In this document: positions 56,440 to 64,000 of the stretch, one piece after another
How the letters are laid out: each line of letters begins with the position of its first letter
How positions within the stretch are numbered: position 1 is the stretch's first letter
From: Deroplatys truncata
Lineage: Eukaryota; Arthropoda; Insecta; Mantodea; Mantidae
NCBI GenBank assembly: GCA_030765065.1
Contig: CM060990.1
Coordinates: 419,873,198-419,937,197 of the forward strand
Reading direction: 5' to 3'
DNA: 64,000 bases
Program-made: the position numbers and the translations under genes
The notes under the pieces: model-generated
Seen by the model: the letters and a program-made list of their open reading frames with translations, nothing else
Databases searched by the model: none
What the model was told of the DNA's origin: nothing

Positions 56440-57807
56440 ATACCATGCCGAATAGAAATGAGCATTTAATTACAAAACTGATTTTTTAAGAGTTTGGAGG
56501 TCATATATTTTTAACACATGGAATCACCTTACTCTGCAAAGTGTGCGAAAAGTCTGTAAACCATGAAAATACATATTTTGTAGCACAACACTTCGGAACA
56601 ATTAAACATGTTTCCACCAGAAGAAAGTATATATTCTATCGTCGGCTTTGAGGAATAAGCAATCAACTTTTTCAATGAATTTGTAACATATTCTTACAGG
56701 CTGACATCCCTTCATGGAAATTGGAACACAAATCTCTGAAGATTTTTTGGAGAAATACACTAAATAGTCCAAACCGAGTAAAACCATACTTAGAAAAAAT
56801 TATGTTCATGGATGTTATGAAAAACATTCGACATCCGGTTAGGGGAAAGGAAACACGAATCTCCATCGATGGGACAACAAATGTAGTTGGCAGGTATATA
56901 GCCAACGTAATCATCGGAACAATGGGCTATACAGATGGTGTGGTGTACCCCATTCCTTCTAACTTCTGAGGCACTTGAAAAAGCCAATAACCTAATTCGT
57001 CAGTTATTTACTATAACCTTGAATACTCTGTGACCGGAGGAATTCGGTATCGTGATGTTCTCCTATTTCTCACAGACGGTACACCATATATTTAAAAAGT
57101 TGCTAGAAACTTAAAAGGCCTTTTACCTGCAATGTGTCATATACTTTGTATTGCACATTGTTTTCATCGTGTTGATGAGGAGGTGCCCGGTTTCTTCTCC
57201 AATGTCGATCGTTTGATCTCCAGTACCAAGATTTTCCTTAAAGCTCTATACCATTCTCAGACATTCAAAGAGCTTGCATCTAATTTTGCCCTACCTCTAC
57301 AAGCAATTCTAACGAGATTGGAGACTTGGATAGCTGCTGTTTCGTATTATGCAATTAACATCAAGACAGTAGGTGAAGTCATGAATTCATTTTCTGAAGA
57401 TGACGCTTTCTTAATCTGTGATGCGAAAAAACCTTTCGTTGAAGCATAAATTAAGAACGACCTTGCTTTTATTCCTCACACTATGCAAATTTACCTGGAT
57501 TTATTACAGTCTTGAAGAAAGAGGTCTACCATTGGTAATCTTTCAAGATTGTGAAAGAGGCAGTGGGGTGTATCCAGGCAGTTTCAGGCAAGATAGGAAA
57601 TGCAGTGAGTGTTAAATGCAATACAGTGTGTTAGGTAACCCATACCTAGAAACAATAAAAAGTGCAGACAAGATTCTTAGAGGTGAAAATGTAGATTCTG
57701 TGAACATGAACCCGTTGGCCATTGCTTGTTTCAAGTATGCTCCAATTACTACAGTTAACGATGAACGCTCTTTTTGTGTTTTGAAAAATATATTAACTGA
57801 CAAATGA
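56440..57807 (+). pseudogene. hAT transposase, CGGBP1-like type (BED finger, DUF659-like), decayed
   Basis: Near 56485-56590 a BED-like finger is readable (GGHIFLTHGITLLC, CEKSVNHENTY, HFGTIKH). Further on come RISIDGTTNVVGRYIANVII (56721-56969) and MCHILCIAHCFHRVDEEVPG (57132-57190). Next are FLKALYHSQTFKELA, ILTRLETWIAAVSYY, DDAFLICDAKKPF, MNPLAIACFKYAPITTVNDE and RSFCVLKNILTDK at the stop near 57807. This order and the A..C..H..HRV.EE and ITRW.TW motifs match animal CGGBP1-like hAT genes. Several frame changes and stops are present. It could be a decayed copy of a domesticated gene, but the surrounding repeats favour a transposon. Confidence 0.75.
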
Positions 57808-58202
57808 CAAAATTTCTTTGTTTAAAATCTCAACAAACATTTTATAGCTATGTGCAACAAAAAATAAACTGCATTAAAGGGGCGAGCCTAATATTTTTGT
57901 TATTTTTCGTTCTAAATGATGTTTTTCAAAAATATAAATACACTTTTACTGCCTATATATTTTAAGTCCCTTTTTGCCTGTCTTCTTTAGTGTCTCAACA
58001 TCGAGTCCCTAGTAATAAAATAATATGTGGCCATATACATAATGAGACCCAAAAGAATTTTTATGAACTTCACTATATCACAGTTTATTTAAATGTGAAT
58101 TCTACTCGTCTGTTTTGGGTAGGAAATTCCTTTATAACATCGTCATAAATCTAGGGCAGTCATTTCAGTTTCAAAAGCAGTTATTTTTCAATGGATAATA
58201 TT
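57808..58202. other. No feature recognised
   Basis: About 400 bp of AT-rich sequence between two transposase relics on opposite strands. No ends or duplications could be identified. Confidence 0.5.
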
Positions 58203-60474
58203 TCAAGGGACCTGAATCCTTCTTATGAATGGGTTTCTCTGACAAAAAAAAGTAGTCTTCTTAATGCTGGAGATGATCTCTCTGCTGATGCAGTAGTTCC
58301 CGGTATAGAGGGAAGAAGCTAATTTGTAAGTTTCACTAAACATGTTTTGAACGTTTTTGATATTCATACATGGTACCGTTTCATGGACAAGCTTATTTTC
58401 AAAATCAGGGGAACAATAGAGAGCAGTCAGCTCAGTCCTTAGCTCCATAAAGTCAAATAACTTATTATATGGACTGATATTGGGTATATTTAATAGGATG
58501 CCAGGTAAACTAGATTTGTAATAGCAACATTCCTCTTCATCCAAAAGAGCCATTAATTCCAGGATAGTAATAATACCAAGTCGCTCAACTATTTGACTTT
58601 ATATATTGTCAATGATTTCAGAGTATAACCGCTATTTCATTTTTGTCAACACGCACCTTTTTCAGCAGGCTCATCTGTTTCCTACGGGTTGAACTTTTCC
58701 CATACTTCTAAATTATCTCTTTGCGACGAAGGACGTTCTTGAAATCTTGGAATTTATTTATTGCAATATTCAACATCGAAGGTTTTCTTTTGAAATACAT
58801 TGTAAAGAATGTATGGCAAAATTTCTTGAGCAAACCTCTACAAGAAAACCGGTCTTGACATTTGACAAAAATCAATAAATTCACGGACTTGTGGTACACA
58901 TAAACCCAATCTTCACAGTTCTCTATAATGTGTTAAAAAACTCATTCCCTCATTCCATGAACTGTGTTCACGATTCTTGAACAGAAATTCAGGTAGGAGC
59001 TGCCCTGTGTATTTTGTTCTGTATGAACTGCTTAAGGGCATGAGTTCTTTTAGATGATGTTGAAAAAATACAGCTAACCCAGATGATGTTTTAAAATGTA
59101 TGCGACAGGCCTTAATTGCACAATAAGACTAACATATTACTAAATCTAAAATTTCGCTGTAACAATGGGTAAATGTGGCAGAAGGATATATCTCCTGTAC
59201 CCGAGTTGGTAGGCCAGCTATTTGTTCTGCCATGATGCGCGTTCAGAACTATCATAGTTCTGTCCAACGAATTTTGGTTCAAAATCAAATTCCTTGGCAA
59301 TTTTGACATGTTTACATAACGCTTCAGGAAATCGTTCTGTACACCAGAAAAAATTCTTTCTTGAAAGTCTCCATTGTTGTTCACGTAGCCTTAACATATT
59401 CTGAAACCCCAAAATAAGGACACCCTCAGCGGGATTTATAACACACTCTTAGAACTGCCGAATGAAACATTGTTGGCTCAATTTTATGTTGTCAAATAGC
59501 TATATTATATAAGAAAAAAAAAAGAAATAATACACGAAACGCACATACTACATTACTTTAGAGCCCATGTCCCATGTGAATTTCTCACTGTACTGAATCT
59601 TTTTAACAGTTCCTTTTACTGACGCAAATATTTAAAATAGTTTTGAAATTCAAATGTCTAAAATTAAATGTTACCGTTGCAATCCCTTTTACAGAATCAA
59701 CTACCAGTCTGTTTCGCTGCTTTTTCCACTATGCTTGTATTAAGGAGAACAACCTCTCAACATAAGCGTTATGGACTAGCGCTGCAAAGAACTGCATAAT
59801 TTTAAGTAATTCATTAAATTGTTCTTTACTACTACAGGAATCAATGTACTTGCAGCATTTCTTCTGGCTTAGTTCAGATTTTCCATAATAAGCTTTCCAT
59901 AATTTTCCATAATAAGCTTTGAGGTTTTAAATATTTGAAACTCAATGAAAACAATTTTCATCATTAATTTCAATATTTTTATTAAAAAAATTGGTAGATT
60001 CTTCCACATAAATCCATGATACATCTGAAAAATAAAGCCACTTAAAACAAGAAAATTTACTAAACGGTTGCATGTTCAGATACTTTAAACACTCCAACTC
60101 TGCACTTAAAATCTTTCAACTTAGATGCATAGTCATCATTTTCTATCTGAAACTACCTTTTCTTCACCCTCAAAAGCATAAAATTATCATTTTCCCTATC
60201 CTGTAGAGCATCACGGAGGGAATCTAGAACTTTCATAACATCAATAAGGGAGTTCTCTTCCTCTTCTAAGTCCCTGATACAATTATAGAAAGACCAACTA
60301 AAGACTGGGTATGCCATGAATATATCTCACTGATAGAATCCACAAAAAATTCTTGAGGACTGTTGGAGGTTTGTTTTGAGACAGGAAGAATGACTTCAGA
60401 GCAGGTAACATCTCCGTATGTCTCTGAATAACTGGAAACAGTGACAACCATTGTTTCCTGCTATGACTGAGAAT
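58203..60474 (-). pseudogene. hAT-like transposase relic, minus strand
   Basis: At the 5' side (60474-60266) the minus strand reads ILSHSRKQWLSLFPVIQR, LPALKSFFLSQ and PPTVLKNFL, the R.RWLSL.P...R......LK.YFL pattern of a hAT subfamily (ZBED/C-terminal hAT type). Downstream pieces include FEPKFVGQNYDSS (near 59290), FKRKPSMLNIAINKFQDFK (near 58790) and ELRTELTALYCSPDFENKL (58440-58380), plausible parts of one long transposase read 60474 to 58203. No piece carries a complete diagnostic motif and many stops intervene. Its upstream end is cut by the LINE at 60475. Confidence 0.5.
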
Positions 60475-60612
60475 TTTTTTCTTCAAAAAGCTTTATTTAG
60501 GGTCGTTTTAACCGTCCTAGGTTTTATCACGACCTTTCATGTACAGTTGCTTACATTATTGGATTACAGTATAATACTTACACATTATGTATATATAGAG
60601 GTTACAATTTGG

Positions 60613-62070
60613 TTAAATGTATTGATATATATTAATTACTTTAAGAAATGTAATTACTTTTTGGATGAAAGTTGCATCATTGAGAGCTGCAGAAATATTT
60701 CTGGGCATACCAACCTGACTACGTTGATTTTCAAATGTTGGACATGTTAGTATAATATGTACTACTGTTAATGCTGTTTTACATGTTTCACAAATTGGTG
60801 GAGAGCTTCTATTTAACAAATAAGAGTGAGTCAGTTCGGTATGCCCAATTCGTAGTCGGGATATTACAATCTGGTTTCGCCACTGTAGCTGTCTTATTGG
60901 GTATTCTTGAGTTGAAGTTCCACGTACATCATGAAGTTTACTTGTAGAATTGTTCATCCAGCTGGTCAGCCATTCTTTGTGTATTTTCTAATTAAAATGT
61001 GTGACTGCATCTTGGAGAGGTATTTTGATATCAGTATCTTGTGTTGGTAGTTCTGTAGCTTGTTTCGCTGCAGTATCTGCTCTTTCATTACCGGGTATGT
61101 TTTTATGAGATGGTATCCACACGAAATTGAGTGTCTTTTCTAAGTTATAAAGGGTGGTAACAAGATTATGTATTTCTTTTACAATACTATTGGTAGAGAA
61201 CGTGTCTTGTATTGCATTTAAGGCTGATAGAGAGTCACTGATAATTATGCAAGAGTCACTATGTGCAGTTTCCAGGGCGTATTCTAGTGCCTTTTTAATA
61301 GCATATAATTCACAACTATATATAGAGAACAAGGACGGTAACTTGTATTGGAGGACGATATCTCCACATATCACAGCACATCCATTGCCTTTTTCAGTTT
61401 TGGAACCATCCGTATAGATGCAGAGCTTGGATGTGTATTTTTCTAGCTTTTCTTTAAATAACTGCTGGTAGATTAGTTGGTTGGTATTTATCCGATTATG
61501 CTTGCTTAATTCTATATCAATGGGTGGTATTTTCTTCTTCCAGGGTGGATGATCCGACTGTAATTGCCTTGAGATATTAGGAATTGTGGTGTTCATTTCT
61601 TTGAGATATCTGTTTATTCTTATTTGAAATGGTAATGAATGTGATTGTTGTCTGGGGAAAGTATCACAAGAATTTGAGAAAATCGGTGGGTGCATTCTAG
61701 ATTTTGGTGTTGCTGCTATTTTGAGAGCGTAGGAAATGTTTAATTGCTTAATACGGCATTGTAATGGAGTTTCATGGGCTTCTATTAATATGCTTTCTAC
61801 AGGACTAGTGCGATAAGCACCTGTTGCAATCCGAATAGCTGAATTCTGTATTGAATTCAGTATTTTTATAATTGATCGCTTGGCACTACTGTATACTATG
61901 GAACCATATTCCATTTTAGGGCGTATAAAGGCTTTATAACTGCACATTAGTACATGATAGTCGGCTCCCCAATTCTGTGCTGCTAGTACTATTAAGATGT
62001 TCAGTCTTCTTTGACAATGACTTTTAAGACTTCTCAAGTAGGGCCGCCATGTTAATTTATTGTCAAACAA
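60613..62070 (-). pseudogene. I-type LINE RNase H and C-terminal domain
   Basis: The main open segment (62070-60988, 360 aa) starts with the RT thumb (FDNKLTWRPYL, GADYHVLM, KMEYGSIVYSSAKRS, AIRIATGAYRTSP). It ends with RNase H, whose active-site motifs are all present: YTDGSK, CELYAIKKAL, SDSLSALN and NERADTAAKQA. After a frame change, 60957-60613 gives SRLRIGHTELTHSYLL and CETCKTALTVVHIILTC, the zinc-like motif that closes I-type ORF2 proteins. RNase H removes the RNA template strand during reverse transcription. The single shift near 60970 is the only break in this half. Confidence 0.87.
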
Positions 62071-63225
62071 AACTCCGAGTATCTTAATAGTTTCTTCAAT
62101 AGTATTTTTTTTTGTTTTTTTACATGTAGTTCAGGATTAAATATATTTCGATTTCTAGAGAATAAAATACATTTTGTTTTGGACGAAGAAATTTTAAAAC
62201 CAGTTTCAGTGCACCATTGTTGTATGCTCTGAAGTGAGTCCTGTAAACATTCTTGGGCAGTTGTGGTTCGTCCTTTACAATAGATGATTAGATCATCTGC
62301 AAATAAATTTGCTTTGACTGGTGTTTTTATTCGTGATACAATTCTATTAATAGCTATTAGGAAGAGGGTTACACTGATGACTGAGCCTTGTGGTACACCA
62401 TTGATTAAAGAAATCGTTTTTGAAAGGGTCCCATTAACTCTTATTTGGCCTCTGCGATCTTGCAGGAAGTTGTAAATAAAACTGAGCATATTTCCTGATA
62501 TTTGTTATTTTTATAATTCTCTTATGATATAATCCCGTCGTACCATGTCATACGCTTTATGTATATCTAAGCTAATAGTCATTACGTGTTGCTTTTGGTG
62601 GAAGGCTTCTAGTATTTCTGTTTGTAGGGTTACCAGATTATCATTTAGAGTGAAATGGTCTAAATCCACTTTGCATTGCAGAGAAAAAGTTTCTTTTTTC
62701 AAGGGTCCACCTTAAACATCTATTGATTATTTTTTCCATTAGGTTGCACATTGTGCATGTTAACGCAATAGGTCTGTAGTTTTCAGCTAATAGGAGATCT
62801 TTGTTTGCCTTAGGGATTGGAATTATTAAACTTTCGCGCCATTGGTTGGGAAATGTGTTTTTAGTCCATATGTAGTTAAGTATTGCATTTAAATCTTTTA
62901 ATGCCACATGCGGTAGCTGTTGTAGGAGTGCATATGGAATGTTATCTGGTCCAGGGTTAGTATTCTTGCAGTGATATAGGGCATCTTGTACCTCTTGCAA
63001 TAGAATTTCATCATTATAGTTTTCGGAATTATTTTGAAAAATATCTTGGGGGTTTAGGTCAGGTAAGGTTTTTTGATGCGTTAAAAATCACTGTCATAAT
63101 TATTGTCACTGCATATTTCTGCAAATGCCTCTGCAATGGTGTTGGCTATATCCTGTGGTTTAGTGAGAATGTCACTCTTGTTGCAGTTATATAATGTGTT
63201 GATCTGAGTGAGCATTGAGTAGTTA
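62052..63225 (-). pseudogene. I-type LINE reverse transcriptase domain, frameshifted
   Basis: It begins with KPQDIANTIAEAFAEICSDN, which leads into the RT, near 63145. Then come NTNPGPDNIPYALL (62955-62915), ENYRPIALTCTMCNLMEKII near 62770, SLDIHKAYDMVRR near 62560 (motif A, Asp intact), GVPQGSVISVTLF near 62400 and FADDLIIYC near 62300 (catalytic pair intact). Frames change near 63085, 62690 and 62510. The catalytic residues are kept, so this copy is younger than the frameshifts suggest, or was active until recently. Confidence 0.85.
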
Positions 63226-63255
63226 TGATACATAATAGCATATTGTTTTTCTCTT

Positions 63256-63290
63256 CACACACACATACACACACGCACACACTGGCACAT
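63256..63290. repeat. (CA)n microsatellite
   Basis: An imperfect ACAC run with T and G interruptions, between the truncated LINE and the unrecognised coding segment. Confidence 0.9.
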
Positions 63291-63329
63291 ATATTGTTTT
63301 TGATAGAATTGTTTTTGCAGGAACACACA

Positions 63330-63861
63330 TTAACACAGATGGCCGTCATCGTTGGTGAGAAAGATTATATTAAAGTATGTGGTATTACAGATGTTGAAGG
63401 GTAGATCCTGTTGGTTGTGAGAAGGTTGCGGCGGTTGGTCGTCACAGGTGACACAGGTAAGGTGAATGTGACGAAAGTTGAGGTCGATCTCGGTGCCGAT
63501 GGTGGGTACGAATAGAGGTGCAATGATGTTTTGGCGGCTGCAAACGCCAGCTGGAAACGTGCCCGAAGAGGAGATGATGTCAGGATGGGGTCTGGTTGTG
63601 CCCAAGGTAGACGGTGCATCTAGCCTGTTTGTCGTAAGAGGTGGATATAGAACGGACGAACTGGACGTTGACGACGTTGGCATCACCGGAGAAGACCTTG
63701 ATGGTGACAATTTTGTGATCACCAAAGGCGGAGATCTCCTGGGATACGATGCGGCAACCGTTGACGTAGGTTCCTGCAGCATTGACGGTTGCCTCTACGT
63801 CAAAGACGATCCTTGAGGTTAGAATGGGATGAATGTCCACAGGGTCTGTCTTGCAAGGCAT
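63330..63861 (-). CDS. Unrecognised coding segment, probably one ~175-aa protein with a frameshift
   Basis: The minus-strand ATG at 63861 gives 93 codons (MPCKTDPVDIHPILTSRIVF...) to a TGA at 63580-63582. Near 63590-63600 a neighbouring frame takes over (PDIISSSGTFPAGVCSRQNI...) and stays open to TAA/stop near 63330. Codons in both parts are rich in C at third positions, unlike the AT-rich surroundings, which suggests that this was translated. I do not recognise the family. The second half has a Cys pair (CVTC). It reads toward the LINE at 63225 but is separated from it by the CA repeat and lacks endonuclease motifs. It may be an ORF1 of some element, part of a virus-like insertion or a host exon. 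I assign no function. Confidence 0.4.
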
Positions 63862-64000
63862 GTTGAAGACTGACGTGAGTGATTATTGGAAATCGTTGTA
63901 TGGGTAAGGGCGGGAAGGTTCACGTGATGGAAGAGAGGGAGTAAGGAATGAGAATTTGACGATGCGGCGTTCGTAGCCTGTTTTGAGCATTTCGTCCCCG
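63862..64000 (-). other. Upstream flank of the unrecognised coding segment
   Basis: GC-balanced, non-repetitive sequence cut by the window edge. CCTTCCCGCCC and CATCACGTGAACC lie shortly before the ATG at 63861. No further feature can be supported. Confidence 0.35.

Larger units (their letters stand above)
60475..63225 (-). mobile_element. I-type LINE with RNase H, 5'-truncated, minus strand
   Basis: The coding order on the minus strand is RT (63225-62100), connection domain, RNase H and C-terminal zinc motif (to 60613). A 3' region of about 130 bp follows, with AATAAA near 60495 and an A-rich end (60475-60482). No endonuclease or ORF1 sequence is recognisable upstream of 63225, so the element is 5'-truncated or was cut there. 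It lies against the hAT-like relic, whose readable sequence starts exactly at the LINE 3' end. This suggests insertion into that gene. Confidence 0.85.

Noticed and set aside
63478..63816. 112-aa plus-strand frame
   Set aside because: It is the antisense shadow of the minus-strand segment, whose codon pattern is better.

Overview
The window is repeat-dense, AT-rich nuclear DNA from an animal, most likely an arthropod and probably an insect. The grounds are the mix of element families: Jockey- and I-type LINEs, hAT elements of the ZMYM1-like and CGGBP1-like types, a THAP/P-type transposase, PIF/Harbinger elements, tRNA-derived SINEs and a Polinton-type PolB element. This mix does not name a species. 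I see no convincing single-copy host gene. Almost everything recognisable is a mobile element, often nested in another, and target-site duplications (TSDs) can be read at many junctions.

Layout: (1) 1-8.3 kb: a local repeat family carrying CCTCGGCTACGCC motifs is split by a Jockey-like LINE (275-7303, 11-bp TSD). The reverse transcriptase (RT) gene of that LINE is itself split by a 1,470-bp solo LTR (4384-5853, 4-bp TSD). (2) 8.3-12.3 kb: a LINE RT scrap, a dispersed repeat and about 2.8 kb with nothing recognisable. (3) 12347-25631: one hAT transposon with a perfect 8-bp TSD, swollen to 13.3 kb by an inserted copy of a 4-6 kb repeat unit (14745-18604) and an I-type LINE (19156-25082, 11-bp TSD). 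(4) 25.6-37.3 kb: MITE-like elements with TTA duplications (26412-27204, 27855-29243, 31836-33030) and two more copies of the repeat unit arranged head to tail. The third of these TTA elements keeps the 5' ends of both Harbinger genes. (5) 37337-49763: a 12.4-kb Polinton-like element with a 6-bp TSD (AGTATC), terminal inverted repeats (TIRs) of 3.6-3.7 kb and one recognisable gene, a protein-primed-type family B DNA polymerase. (6) 49.8-64 kb: the rest of the repeat unit leads into a broken THAP/P-element-like transposase. Further hAT remnants, LINE 3' ends, a tRNA-derived SINE, an RNase H-bearing LINE on the minus strand and an unrecognised coding segment at the edge follow.

The most unusual object is the PolB element. 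No integrase, capsid, ATPase or protease is visible. The polymerase gene runs into the right TIR, so its last ~160 codons exist twice in opposite orientation, and a tetranucleotide repeat just after the catalytic YMDTDS motif differs in length between the two copies. Between the left TIR and the gene lies a higher-order array (about 415 bp, three ~140-bp monomers) in which every monomer carries a tRNA T-arm/B-box-like motif. A paralogous copy of the target at about 30.9 kb gives the empty site. The elements do not form a pathway. They relate through nesting, shared ends (LINE/SINE 3' hairpins) and probable mobilisation in trans.
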